From assembly GCA_018268035.1 (NCBI GenBank), contig JAFDXI010000051.1:1-56862 (forward strand): DNA of 56,862 nt, in the 5' to 3' direction. Origin of the DNA: Bacteroidota bacterium. Lineage in GTDB: Bacteria; Bacteroidota; Bacteroidia; Chitinophagales; Chitinophagaceae. The position numbers and the translations under genes were made by a program. The notes beneath the pieces were generated by a model that was given only the letters and a program-made list of their open reading frames with translations, did not search any database and was not told the origin of the DNA. Numbering within the stretch: the stretch's first letter is position 1; every line of letters starts with the position of its first letter. This document shows, one piece after another, positions 47,659 to 56,602 of the stretch.

Positions 47659-48516
47659 TCAACTCCATTCTTCAGCTTCTTTTTTCAATTCTTCTTTATA
47701 CACTTTTGAAGAAAGATATACTCCTAATTCATACAAGCCATACAGGGGAAGGAATACAATTGTCTGACTATACCAGTCAGGGCTTGGTGTAATAACTGCT
47801 GCGATAACCAATAAAATTACAAGAGCATATTTACGGGAACGTTTTAGGAATTGTGGTGTTATAATTCCAATTTTTGTTAGTGCATAAGTAAGTACCGGCA
47901 TTTCAAAAGCAATACCACAACCAATAATAACATTGGTGAGGTTGTCGATATAATCGTTGATGGTAGGTCTTGTCTGCACCATGTTTAATGCACTCACCTG
48001 GAAAGTAGCAAGAAAGTTAAAAGTGAAAGGGCCTAAAATAAAATATCCAAATGCTGAACCAAGAAAAAAGAAAAATGAAATCCAGAAAATAACAAATCGG
48101 GTACCTTTTAATTCTTTTGGCTTAAGGGCTGGTTTTACAAAACGCCAGAATTCCCAAAATATATAAGGGAAAGCAATAATGAGCCCTCCAATAAATGCAA
48201 TAGAAAAACTACTGAAAAACTGTCCGCCAAATGTAGTGGTTTGCATGTTGATTGTAACTGGCGGTAAACAAAGCTGGTCTCCTAAATTAAGTTTATGACT
48301 CAGCGAACAAATAGCTCTATAACTAATAAAATCCGGATTAATAGGCCCAGCAATAATATTATCAAATACCCATTGAACTTTGATAAAAATAATAATTGCA
48401 AATACAATTACGGCCAATAAAGAACGTATGATATGCCATCTTAATTCTTCGAGATGATCAACAAAAGCCATTTCACCTTTGCCCTGACTCCTGCGACCAA
48501 AAAATCCATCTGCCAT
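47659..48516 (-). CDS. tatC: Twin-arginine translocase subunit TatC
   Basis: 285 residues with six membrane helices. Conserved features: the N-terminal MAFVDHLEELRWHIIRSLLA (cytoplasmic FxEH/LxELR motif that binds the twin-arginine signal), FPYIFWEFWRFVKPALKPKE, and the C-terminal VITPSPDWYSQTIVFLPLYGLYELG. It carries folded proteins across the inner membrane with TatA, which is not in the window. A -7 box lies 27 bp upstream. Confidence 0.96.
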   Translation of the reverse strand: MADGFFGRRSQGKGEMAFVDHLEELRWHIIRSLLAVIVFAIIIFIKVQWVFDNIIAGPINPDFISYRAICSLSHKLNLGDQLCLPPVTINMQTTTFGGQFFSSFSIAFIGGLIIAFPYIFWEFWRFVKPALKPKELKGTRFVIFWISFFFFLGSAFGYFILGPFTFNFLATFQVSALNMVQTRPTINDYIDNLTNVIIGCGIAFEMPVLTYALTKIGIITPQFLKRSRKYALVILLVIAAVITPSPDWYSQTIVFLPLYGLYELGVYLSSKVYKEELKKEAEEWS

Positions 48517-48542
48517 TTAGTTGCTTCTTTGTTAAAGGGGTA

Positions 48543-48550
48543 CAAATGTA
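48543..48550 (-). promoter_or_regulatory. -7 box in front of tatC
   Basis: The minus strand reads TACATTTG (TAnnTTTG) between the CNNM gene and tatC, 26 bp before the tatC ATG. The run of G/C beside it is unusual for this AT-rich gap. Confidence 0.45.
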
Positions 48551-48596
48551 AGGGGGGAAGCAGCAAACAGTGTTATAAATATTTTTTAAATGCAAC

Positions 48597-49856
48597 TTAA
48601 CGAAGGATTTTTAGTTTTACCATTTCAATCCTGGTATCGCTGACATTTAAAATATCAAATTCATATTTACCAATGATGATACGCTCTTTGGCGTGAGGAA
48701 TGGTTTCATGTTGATCAATGATATATCCTGATAAAGTCTCAGCTTCAGTATTGGAGAATTCAAGATCATATTTTTCTTTGATATAATCCATCTCTAATCT
48801 ACCGGAAAAAATAAATTCATTTTCCGAAATCTGTTTTTCAACAAACTCTTCAGTGTCATATTCATCTTTTATTTCACCAAAAATTTCTTCCAGAATATCT
48901 TCCATTGTAATAATGCCTGCAGTACCACCAAATTCATCCACCACCCATGCAATGCTTTTTCTTTCTTTGTTGAACTTATTCATCAGGTCTGTTGCACTCA
49001 TGGTTTCTGGTACTACCGGGATTGGCAACAAAATAGATTTCAGTTCTTTTGGTTTTTTGAAAAAATCAAGTTGGTGAATATATCCCTGTATATTGTCTAT
49101 ATTTCCTTCATAGACTACTATCTTACTGAGTTTGGTATCTATAAAATGTTTCAACGCCTGCTCTACAGAGATATTTATTTCAACAGCTTCTATTTCTGTT
49201 CTTGGCACAAGGCATTGACGAACTTTCACTGTAGGGAGTGACAATGCGTTTTCAAAAAGCTCGGTATTCAATTCCTGAGTTTCAATGTCCTGTTCTTTGG
49301 TTTGTTGGTAAAACCTTTCAAGATCCACTTTAGAAAATATTTCACCCTTATCTTTTATCCTCACATTAAATAAATATTTCAACATATTTTCTGAAATACT
49401 TACAAGAAAAGAAGCAACTGGATGAAGGATATTATAAAACAACCTGGTAACAGGAGCAAAGAAATTTAATAACCCGTCATTTTTTGCTCTGAAAACAGCT
49501 CTTGGAATTAACCAGCCTATCATTAAAACTACAAATGATGCAAGAATAGTATCAAATAAAAGTTTAAAGTATTCATTCGTCAGGTGTAAAGGATTCCATA
49601 AAGAGGTGCGCATTAACTCACTAAAGAGCAAGCCATAAAATACCAAACAAATGTTGCTACTGGTTAATGTCATTCCCAAAAATCGGGATGGTGTTTCCAT
49701 AAAAGCAGAAAGAATAGTTCCGCTTCTTAATCCTTGCTTTTTCTTGAGCTCAACAGATAGCCTGTTTACGCTTACAAAAGCAGTTTCTATGCCAGTAAAA
49801 AATGCTAAGAATAATAATGTAATTCCTATTGGGAGTAAAAGATTCAATGAGTCCAT
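48597..49856 (-). CDS. CNNM/CorC (HlyC) family protein with DUF21, CBS and transporter-associated domains
   Basis: 419 residues. The DUF21 membrane domain (about 1-190) starts with FFTGIETAFVSVNRLSVELKK. A pair of CBS domains (about 205-325) reads RQCLVPRTEIEAVEINIS, then WVVDEFGGTAGIITMEDILEEIFGEI. The CorC_HlyC domain lies at about 340-415 (FIFSGRLEMDYIKEKY). Homologues export Mg2+ or Co2+, or in gliding Bacteroidota include GldE; the usual gldD neighbour is absent here, so I do not assign GldE. It lies 15 bp downstream of lptB in the same direction. Confidence 0.9.
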   Translation of the reverse strand: MDSLNLLLPIGITLLFLAFFTGIETAFVSVNRLSVELKKKQGLRSGTILSAFMETPSRFLGMTLTSSNICLVFYGLLFSELMRTSLWNPLHLTNEYFKLLFDTILASFVVLMIGWLIPRAVFRAKNDGLLNFFAPVTRLFYNILHPVASFLVSISENMLKYLFNVRIKDKGEIFSKVDLERFYQQTKEQDIETQELNTELFENALSLPTVKVRQCLVPRTEIEAVEINISVEQALKHFIDTKLSKIVVYEGNIDNIQGYIHQLDFFKKPKELKSILLPIPVVPETMSATDLMNKFNKERKSIAWVVDEFGGTAGIITMEDILEEIFGEIKDEYDTEEFVEKQISENEFIFSGRLEMDYIKEKYDLEFSNTEAETLSGYIIDQHETIPHAKERIIIGKYEFDILNVSDTRIEMVKLKILR

Positions 49857-49871
49857 AGTCGAAAATAAGGA

Positions 49872-50666
49872 TTATTTATTTGCATCTGCCTGTTCTGGCA
49901 AATGATGATTCCTTCCCATCTCCAAAATCCAATCTTTTCGCTTTAATTCAAAGTTGGTTCCAAGGTATAACCGTTTTACCTGTTCGTCTGCGGCCAGCTC
50001 TTCTGCAGTGCCATGTTTGAAAATTTTGCCTTCAATCAACAGGTAGGCGCGGTCGCATATTGACAATGTTTCATTCACATTATGATCGGTTATTAAGATG
50101 CCGATATTTTTATATTTCAATCTTGCTACAACACCTTGTATATCTTCTACAGCTATAGGGTCAACTCCTGCAAAAGGTTCGTCCAGTAAAATAAATTTTG
50201 GGTCAACTGCCAATGCCCTGGCTATTTCTGTTCTGCGTCTTTCACCTCCGCTTAAGCTGTCACCATTATTTTTTCTTACATGGGAAAGATTGAATTCCTG
50301 TATCAGATCTTCCATTTTGTCGTACCGTTCCTGTTTGGATAAATCAGTCATTTCAAGTACAGCCAGGATGTTGTCTTCTACGCTTAGTTTCCTGAATACA
50401 GATGCCTCCTGAGGTAAATAACCTATACCCATTTGCGCACGTTTATACATCGGCATTTTGGTGATGTTTTCATCATCTAAAAACACCTCGCCTTCATCTG
50501 CTTTGATCAGGCCAACCACCATATAAAAGGTGGTGGTTTTGCCTGCCCCGTTAGGACCCAGTAAGCCAACTATTTCGCCTTGCTCCACATTGATGGAAAC
50601 ATTATTTACAACAGTACGGCTGCTATAAGTTTTGACAAGATTTTTGGTAGAAATGACTTTATTCAA
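49872..50666 (-). CDS. lptB: LPS export ABC transporter ATPase LptB
   Basis: 264 residues. Walker [12 protein letters not shown] (about 36), Q-loop [21 protein letters not shown], signature [15 protein letters not shown], Walker [14 protein letters not shown] and switch His TDHN. The [15 protein letters not shown] stretch is diagnostic of LptB among ABC ATPases. It powers lipopolysaccharide extraction by LptFG. A C-terminal extension of about 25 residues ([18 protein letters not shown]) exceeds the E. coli length. Confidence 0.95.
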   Translation of the reverse strand: MNKVISTKNLVKTYSSRTVVNNVSINVEQGEIVGLLGPNGAGKTTTFYMVVGLIKADEGEVFLDDENITKMPMYKRAQMGIGYLPQEASVFRKLSVEDNILAVLEMTDLSKQERYDKMEDLIQEFNLSHVRKNNGDSLSGGERRRTEIARALAVDPKFILLDEPFAGVDPIAVEDIQGVVARLKYKNIGILITDHNVNETLSICDRAYLLIEGKIFKHGTAEELAADEQVKRLYLGTNFELKRKDWILEMGRNHHLPEQADANK

Positions 50667-50682
50667 TTTAATTACTTTGCAA

Positions 50683-50690
50683 CAAAAATA
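50683..50690 (-). promoter_or_regulatory. -7 box in front of lptB
   Basis: The minus strand reads TATTTTTG (TAnnTTTG), 16 bp before the lptB ATG. It would drive lptB and the CNNM gene 15 bp behind it. Confidence 0.45.
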
Positions 50691-50757
50691 GAGGAAGCAG
50701 GATAAATGAAAACAGAAAGGTTTTTAATTAACAAGTTTTATTAAATATCAGGCTTTG

Positions 50758-51504
50758 TCAAGTGCATGGAGTGTTTATGGTGATATTTGTTCCATGGTCC
50801 GGTTTACTTTTTATAATAACTTTTCCCCCAATCATCTCTGCTCTTTTAATCATATTATTTAATCCAAGTCCATCTTTTCCCGGAAGTCCTTTCTTCTCAA
50901 ATCCTGACCCGTTATCAGAAACAAGGATAATTAAATTTGAATCTATATAATGAAATATGACATCTGCTTTTGTAGCTCCTGAATGTTTGAGAATATTATT
51001 TAAAGCTTCCTGGATAATACGGAAGATGATCAATTTTTTTTCATCCCGGATATCTTTTTCATTACCAAAAACACGCATTGAAGTTTGTATAACGCCTGAA
51101 CGGTTGATGCGGTCAAGTTCAAGCTGAGTTGTCTCAACAAGGCTTGAAAATCTTATCCTGTCTGTATTCAGGCTTTTAGCTATATCTCGTAAATCCCTGA
51201 TGGCTTTACTAACGCTTTCCCTTACTTCTTCAATAGATACATCATTAAAATTTTTATTTCTGTCAATGATAGAAAGCTGCAAATTCACAACACTTAATAT
51301 CTGGCCTACATTATCGTGAATTTCCTGACTGATTTCATTGAGCGTCTGTTCCTGTATTTCAAGTTGAGATTGCAACAATTGATTTTTGTGCTGATAAATA
51401 TTCTGCCTGTGGCGAACAGTAAATATAATCACCAGTATGGCAAGAGATAATAAAATTATCGTACCTGAAACAATAATGCTTATGACTTCGATTTCTTTAT
51501 GCAT
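50758..51504 (-). CDS. Sensor histidine kinase, HisKA_3 (NarX/DegS-like) type
   Basis: 248 residues. One N-terminal membrane helix (about 7-30), a coiled coil (about 36-58), HisKA_3 with phosphorylatable H63 (EISQEIHDNVGQILS), and HATPase_c (about 155-245; FRIIQEALNNILKHSG, VSDNGSGFEKKG). It has no sensing domain of its own. Its start overlaps the end of the membrane-protein gene 51480-52109 by 25 bp, so that protein may be its sensor subunit. The partner regulator, probably of the LuxR type, is not nearby. Confidence 0.92.
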   Translation of the reverse strand: MHKEIEVISIIVSGTIILLSLAILVIIFTVRHRQNIYQHKNQLLQSQLEIQEQTLNEISQEIHDNVGQILSVVNLQLSIIDRNKNFNDVSIEEVRESVSKAIRDLRDIAKSLNTDRIRFSSLVETTQLELDRINRSGVIQTSMRVFGNEKDIRDEKKLIIFRIIQEALNNILKHSGATKADVIFHYIDSNLIILVSDNGSGFEKKGLPGKDGLGLNNMIKRAEMIGGKVIIKSKPDHGTNITINTPCT

Positions 51505-52109
51505 AAAAATCCAATTGTGTAGGTAGCGTACAGGAAATAATTTAGAATATGGTTGATAATTTTTAAATCATCATTTAATTGTGGATCAATCCTGTTCAAA
51601 TAGCTCTGTAAGCCCATCTGAAAAAATGTACCACATGCATATATCAGGTTGCCGCAATTTACCCAGAAAAATGTATAACCAAGAATATCCGATTGTATTC
51701 CATTAGTATAAAGATCGTAAAAGAAAATAAGGCTAAATGCTATGTACAAACAGCTATTAATAGAAAAACTCAAAACACTTTCATTCCATATTTTTTCATA
51801 TTGAACTGAAATAAAAAAAAATAATGGTGTTAAAACAATGAGAAGAACTGCTATTACTTTCTTTAAAACATCTTTCGAAAAGAAATGATAATACAATAAA
51901 CACATTAGCCATAATTCTATCAATTGGTATAAGTGCTCAATTGGATTAACATCAATCTTCTTAATCTTTAAAAAAAATTTTAGCATTTCAATGAGCAAAA
52001 CAATACCAATTAAGCAACCCAGGTAAATATAATATGAAGGCAGTCGCTTCCTGTTCAACAGGTATGATGTAAAACAAACTATGATTAGAATAATATAGCC
52101 TTCAAACAT
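51480..52109 (-). CDS. Polytopic membrane protein of unknown function, probable sensor partner
   Basis: 209 residues with six or seven hydrophobic helices and a periodic layout (GYIILIIVCFTSYLLN, LCLLYYHFF region, IAFSLIFFYDLYT, FFWVNCGNLIYACGTFFQ). It lacks an enzyme motif. The 25-bp overlap with the downstream kinase gene indicates translational coupling. It resembles the 7TM receptor-like proteins paired with histidine kinases in Bacteroidota; the ligand is unknown. Confidence 0.75.
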   Translation of the reverse strand: MFEGYIILIIVCFTSYLLNRKRLPSYYIYLGCLIGIVLLIEMLKFFLKIKKIDVNPIEHLYQLIELWLMCLLYYHFFSKDVLKKVIAVLLIVLTPLFFFISVQYEKIWNESVLSFSINSCLYIAFSLIFFYDLYTNGIQSDILGYTFFWVNCGNLIYACGTFFQMGLQSYLNRIDPQLNDDLKIINHILNYFLYATYTIGFLCIKKSKS

Positions 52110-52147
52110 TTATTGGATACCGTTTTCATTAGGTAGTTAGCATAAAT

Positions 52148-52498
52148 TTAAGGGAAAACAATTGTATTCAAATCATCAGGATTATTGACAATGGTTTGAA
52201 CACTTAAAGAATAAGAAGGCCATCTTTCAATACCCAGATAATTTCCATTTGTTTTTATTAGGTTTCCTGAATTATCCAAACCCATCAAAATTACTGTTGT
52301 AGTATTGGTAACTTCATCCACCCCGAAAAAAGCAACCAGGTCTTGTGCACCAGCATTTGCAAGTGAGGTAATATCTGCTTTTGTAAGTTTTACAGCTAAG
52401 TGCTCGTTGGATAAATTAACTCCGGTTGCTGTTTGTAACCTCGCAATGTTGTTCCTGATCATTGATTTGATCTGTGAAATAGTTTCAATTTCTGCCAT
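52148..52498 (-). CDS. Hypothetical small protein
   Basis: 116 residues, no signal peptide and no membrane segment. It starts MAEIETISQIKSMIRNNIAR, then VNLSNEHLAVKLTKADITSL, a Gly-rich segment FFGVDEVTNTTTVILMGLDN, and ends in a hydrophobic NPDDLNTIVFP. I do not recognise the family. It lies 38 bp upstream of the membrane protein gene on the same strand and is the first gene of the apparent three-gene operon that ends with the kinase. Confidence 0.75.
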   Translation of the reverse strand: MAEIETISQIKSMIRNNIARLQTATGVNLSNEHLAVKLTKADITSLANAGAQDLVAFFGVDEVTNTTTVILMGLDNSGNLIKTNGNYLGIERWPSYSLSVQTIVNNPDDLNTIVFP

Positions 52499-52672
52499 AA
52501 ATAAATGAGTTTAATAATGAATGAATGAATTGAAAAAACGCCTTAAATTTCTATTATTTATTTTTTATTGATTACCGTATTTATCACATTTCTTAAGGGA
52601 ATATTCTTATCTGTAACAATGATATTTATTTTTATATTTGATTCATTTTGCCAAAAAATATAGTGGTTGTTT

Positions 52673-52680
52673 TAGGTTTG
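52673..52680 (+). promoter_or_regulatory. -7 box in front of the PdeM-like gene
   Basis: TAGGTTTG (TAnnTTTG) is 9 bp before the ATG at 52690. A second match, TATATTTG, stands at 52633-52640. The TTTTG ending at 52650 is 22 bp upstream of the nearer box, a little far for a -33 element. Confidence 0.5.
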
Positions 52681-52689
52681 CAATCTTAA

Positions 52690-53352
52690 ATGAAACAACA
52701 GTTTTTTAATTGCACCAATCAGCATTTGTGGCTTTCGTCAGATCGGGCTATCTATTGGGAAGAGCAAAACACTTTGATTTTATCAGACAGTCATTTTGGA
52801 AAGACAGGACATTTCAGAAAATCAGGTATCCCGTTGCCACAAAGTATTTTTTTAGAAGACCTGCAACGCCTCTTTGGCCTGGTTCAGTTATATCAACCTG
52901 CCCAATTAATTGTTGTAGGTGATATGTTTCATAGCCACGCCAATAAAGAACATTTATTGTTTGAAAAATGGAGAAATGATTTCCATCAACTCCATTTCAT
53001 TTTGGTCAAAGGCAACCATGATATTTTAGATATGAAATGGTATGAACAAATAAATATTAAAGTTTGTTCGGATGCGCCGTTACTTGTTCCGCCATTTGCT
53101 TTTATTCATGATTTTTCACATATTGATAATTTCCATGAGTGCCGGGATAGTTATTTCTTTACAGGTCATTTACATCCCGGCATTTTAATAAAGGGGAGGA
53201 GCAGGCAGCAATTAAACTTTCCCTGCTTTTATTTCGGTGAAAGGTATGCAGTATTGCCAGCCTTCTCAAAATTCAGTGGCTTGTCCATTATGAAAAAAAA
53301 GAAAACGGATACAGTATTTGCGATTGTAGGAAATGAATTAATAGAGGTATAA
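52690..53352 (+). CDS. pdeM: Metallophosphoesterase, ligase-associated PdeM type
   Basis: 220 residues. Metal-site motifs of calcineurin-type phosphoesterases are present: LILSDSHFGK, VVGDMFHS, VKGNHD and FTGHLHPG. The short length, the N-terminal LWLSSDRAIYWEEQNTLI and the SDSHFGKTGHFRKSGIPLP stretch match the ligase-associated DNA-damage-response endonuclease PdeM. In many bacteria it sits beside an ATP-dependent ligase and helicase; neither is here. It is probably made from a leaderless or very short leader. Confidence 0.85.
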   Translation: MKQQFFNCTNQHLWLSSDRAIYWEEQNTLILSDSHFGKTGHFRKSGIPLPQSIFLEDLQRLFGLVQLYQPAQLIVVGDMFHSHANKEHLLFEKWRNDFHQLHFILVKGNHDILDMKWYEQINIKVCSDAPLLVPPFAFIHDFSHIDNFHECRDSYFFTGHLHPGILIKGRSRQQLNFPCFYFGERYAVLPAFSKFSGLSIMKKKKTDTVFAIVGNELIEV

Positions 53353-53402
53353 AAAGTTGTTATGTTAACGATTAAAACCCTATCAATAAAATATAATTAT
53401 TC

Positions 53403-55163
53403 CTACCAGAATTTATACTGAAAGGGCAGCCTTGTTTGTGGCTCATTTACAATTGTTGAAACTTTTTTTACCTGCTGCAATACATCGTATTGTTCCTGGC
53501 CTAATTCTTTTATCAAAACTTTCTGCTGGTTTTCCACTGAGTAAGATTGTTCTGTTAATTGCTCCAGCCAGCTTTTTTGTTCAGGATACTCTCTTGTCCT
53601 GTAGTTGGTAATTTTTGCCATGCGTGCTGCGCAATCCACTGCATCCTGCAACGTTCCAATTCTGTCCACAAGGCCTATACCTGTAGCCCGGTTGCCAATC
53701 CATACACGGCCCTGTGCAATACTGTCAATATAAGTTGTGTCTTTTTTTCTTCCGTTGGCTACCCGTGATGTAAATAAACCATAAATGGTATCAACAGAAG
53801 CCTGCATTAAATTTCTTTCAGGTGTGCTTAATGGCCTGCTGATAGAACCGAGATCAGCATAGTTTGCTGTTTTTACTCCATCAAAAGTTATCCCTAATTT
53901 GTTGTTGAAAAAGTCTTTCATATTTGCCAATACACTAAATACACCTATTGATCCGGTAATAGTAGTTTCATCTGCAAATATTGAATCTGCATCACAGGAA
54001 ATATAGTAACCGCCGGAAGCAGCATAATCGCCCATACTTACAACGAAAGGTTTTTGTTTTTTTGCCAATGAAATTTCTCTCCAGATTGCTTCACTGGCCA
54101 ATGCGCTTCCGCCGGGAGAATTAACGCGAAAAACAATTGCTTTTACATCATTATCCATTCTTGCTTTGCGAATCATTTTTACAAATTCGTCGCTTCCTAT
54201 TTCATCATTGCTGCCTTTTCCATCAACAATATCTCCCTGTGCATATATGATGCTTATTTTTCCTCCATCTCCATTCGCTTTAAAATCTGCTGCTTTTGCA
54301 TATTTACCAAGCGAAATAAAATTGATATCATCCTTTACATCCTGTTTTAGTTTTTTTGAAATTTCTGACTTTACTTCATCATCATATTTCAAGCCATCAA
54401 CAAGCTTATATTTTAAAGCATCCTGTGCAGTTTGGATAGCTGCTGTATTGGCGAGCATGTGTAGTGTGGCTGTATCAGTTTGTCTTGCGTCAGCAGTTTT
54501 TATTAATAGATTATTATAAATGTCGTTTAACCAAACAGTTGTTTGCAGGCGATTGGCATCAGTCATTTGTGTTGCACGTAAGGGTTCAGTAGCGCTTTTA
54601 AATTTTCCAGCATAAAAAATTTCAGGTTTGATTTCAAGTTTATCTAATAAACCTTTTAAAAATGTGAGATTAACTGCAAAACCATTCCACTCCACACCAC
54701 CTGCTGGATTACAATATACTTTATCAGCAACATTGGCTACATAATAAGCGCCTTCAGGTATTACTGCGCCATAAGCAATAATAAATTTGCCACTCTTTCT
54801 GAAGTCAACTAATGCATTTCTGATTTCTTCATTGGTAGCAAACCCATTGCCATTACCATCGGCTTTTATATAAATACCTTTTATAGTTGAGTCTGATTTT
54901 GCAAAATGAATCATGCGCACCACATCATAAAGCCCGGGAACGTCAGCAGTAGAATTGTTTAAAAAAAAATTTACAGGGTTCTTTTTGGCCTGTTCAGGAA
55001 ATGCCTGGTTTAAGTCAAGTACTAAAACCCCTTTTGTACCAATATCTGGTTTTGATGATGAAGTGGCGCTACCAATTATTCCTGTGATGGCAAAAAAAAT
55101 ACCGATGCCAAAAACAATCAAAGCCAGCAAAGTGGCTATAAAGATTTTTAAAAAACTTTTCAT
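53403..55163 (-). CDS. sppA: Signal peptide peptidase SppA, 67K type
   Basis: 586 residues with one N-terminal membrane anchor (about 5-30). Two tandem peptidase S49 domains as in E. coli SppA: the first (about 70-230) supplies the catalytic Lys K189 in AGKFKSATEP, the second (about 300-500) the nucleophile S383 in MGDYAASGGYYIS. RVNSPGGSALASEAIW is the conserved substrate-groove loop. It degrades cleaved signal peptides in the inner membrane. Confidence 0.95.
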   Translation of the reverse strand: MKSFLKIFIATLLALIVFGIGIFFAITGIIGSATSSSKPDIGTKGVLVLDLNQAFPEQAKKNPVNFFLNNSTADVPGLYDVVRMIHFAKSDSTIKGIYIKADGNGNGFATNEEIRNALVDFRKSGKFIIAYGAVIPEGAYYVANVADKVYCNPAGGVEWNGFAVNLTFLKGLLDKLEIKPEIFYAGKFKSATEPLRATQMTDANRLQTTVWLNDIYNNLLIKTADARQTDTATLHMLANTAAIQTAQDALKYKLVDGLKYDDEVKSEISKKLKQDVKDDINFISLGKYAKAADFKANGDGGKISIIYAQGDIVDGKGSNDEIGSDEFVKMIRKARMDNDVKAIVFRVNSPGGSALASEAIWREISLAKKQKPFVVSMGDYAASGGYYISCDADSIFADETTITGSIGVFSVLANMKDFFNNKLGITFDGVKTANYADLGSISRPLSTPERNLMQASVDTIYGLFTSRVANGRKKDTTYIDSIAQGRVWIGNRATGIGLVDRIGTLQDAVDCAARMAKITNYRTREYPEQKSWLEQLTEQSYSVENQQKVLIKELGQEQYDVLQQVKKVSTIVNEPQTRLPFQYKFW

Positions 55164-55307
55164 TACTTAATTAAGGTTACTCAAAATGGATAGATAATTT
55201 GATTGGGAAAAATGTTTGCCTGCTTTTATTTGAAAAATAATAAAATCAATTCTCATATTGCCTGTTGCAAAAATAAAGATATTTGAGGCCAATCAATAAA
55301 GGAAATT

Positions 55308-55799
55308 ATGGACATAGCATTTTTAATTACCGGAGGTAATTTGGGAAACCGTTGGGAAAACCTCTCAAAAGCTGCTGCATTGATTGAGGCTCATGCTGGT
55401 GAAATAATCATGCTGTCGTCAGTATATGAAACTGCTGCATGGGGCATAACAGAACAACCGGATTTTTATAACCAGGTAGTGTCCATTGAAACATTACTTA
55501 ACCCTGATGAATTAATGCAAACCTTATTGGAGATTGAACAAATGATGGGCAGGCAAAGGGGGTTAAGAATGGGACCGAGGATAATTGATATTGATATTTT
55601 ATTAATGGGAAGCTTAATATATAGTTCACCTGTTGTTACTATACCACATCAAAGATTAGCAGAGCGGAGATTTGTATTAACCCCTTTAGCAGAAATTGCA
55701 GGCGATATAATACACCCTGTTTATCAAAAAACAATAAAAGATTTATTGATGGATTGTAATGATGAATTATCTGTGCATAAAATTTCATCCAACAACTAA
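55308..55799 (+). CDS. folK: 6-hydroxymethyl-7,8-dihydropterin pyrophosphokinase
   Basis: 163 residues, the family's usual size. ITGGNLGNRWENLSKAA at the start, VYETAAWGITEQPDFYNQVV, EQMMGRQRGLRMGPRIIDIDILLMG (the GPRxxDxDxLL signature with the two metal-binding Asp) and PHQRLAERRFVLTPLAEIA are all present. It makes the pterin diphosphate used by dihydropteroate synthase in folate synthesis. A deoxynucleoside kinase follows 24 bp downstream of the stop. Confidence 0.96.
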   Translation: MDIAFLITGGNLGNRWENLSKAAALIEAHAGEIIMLSSVYETAAWGITEQPDFYNQVVSIETLLNPDELMQTLLEIEQMMGRQRGLRMGPRIIDIDILLMGSLIYSSPVVTIPHQRLAERRFVLTPLAEIAGDIIHPVYQKTIKDLLMDCNDELSVHKISSNN

Positions 55800-55823
55800 A
55801 TTGCCCGGTTAATTTTGAAGCCG

Positions 55824-56453
55824 ATGCAACACCACTTTATTGCTATTGAGGGAAATATAGGAGCTGGCAAAACCACGCTTGCCCATTTATTGGCAAAACA
55901 ACTGAATGCACGGTTAATTTTGGAACAGTTTGCTGATAATCCTTTTCTCCCCAAGTTTTATGAAAATCCTAAGCAAAATGCATTTCCTTTAGAATTGTTT
56001 TTTATGGCGGAACGCTATAAGCAATTAAAAGATATGGTGCATACCAAAGACCTTTTTCAAAATGTAACCGTAGCAGATTATTTTTTTACCAAATGCCTTT
56101 TGTTTGCCAAAGTCAATTTGAATGAAGAAGAATTCAGGTTGTATCAACGTCTGTTTGATATCATGCAACAACAACTTATTTATCCTGACATTCTTATTTA
56201 CCTGCATGCACCTGTGCAAAAGCTACAAAAAAATATTAAGAAACGTAACCGTAGTTATGAACAGCATATTGCTGATGAATATTTATTCAACATCCAGGAA
56301 ACTTATACCAGTTTTATAAAACAACACAATGTAAAAACCATATTTATTGATGTTTCCAATGCCGATTTCTTAAGTAACGAATCGCATTTACAGACTGTCA
56401 TGGATGCGCTGGATAGTGAAATTGATGAAGGACAGCGGTATTTCTCGTTATAG
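55824..56453 (+). CDS. Deoxynucleoside kinase
   Basis: 209 residues from ATG 55824; an in-frame TTG at 55815 is less likely. Walker A GNIGAGKTT (10-18, K16), the substrate motif EQFADNPFLPKFYENP, FFMAERYKQ, and the LID KKRNRSYEQHI fit the dCK/dGK/dNK family, which phosphorylates deoxynucleosides for salvage. Exact specificity is not evident. It follows folK by 24 bp and is probably co-transcribed with it. Confidence 0.92.
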   Translation: MQHHFIAIEGNIGAGKTTLAHLLAKQLNARLILEQFADNPFLPKFYENPKQNAFPLELFFMAERYKQLKDMVHTKDLFQNVTVADYFFTKCLLFAKVNLNEEEFRLYQRLFDIMQQQLIYPDILIYLHAPVQKLQKNIKKRNRSYEQHIADEYLFNIQETYTSFIKQHNVKTIFIDVSNADFLSNESHLQTVMDALDSEIDEGQRYFSL

Positions 56454-56571
56454 ATTTTGTTCCAACTATTTTTAAAATTTTCTGCACCCAAAAAAATTTA
56501 AAATACTTCCTGAAGATATTTTCATTTTGGTTTTAGAAAGCCAAATCATTTATGCAAAAGCATTTATTGGA

Positions 56572-56592
56572 ATACCTAAGTAATTTAGGTAT
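56572..56592. promoter_or_regulatory. Perfect 8-bp inverted repeat, candidate PadR operator
   Basis: ATACCTAA-N5-TTAGGTAT spans 21 bp and ends 10 bp before the ATG at 56603. A PadR dimer binding here would repress its own gene; this also argues that translation starts at 56603 rather than at the earlier in-frame ATG 56552. Confidence 0.55.
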
Positions 56593-56602
56593 GTTTGCTG
56601 CA

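Noticed and set aside
48597-49856. GldE gliding protein
   Set aside because: The domain layout would fit, but GldE is usually beside gldD and ssb/mutY; here the neighbours are lptB and tatC, so only the broad family name is given.
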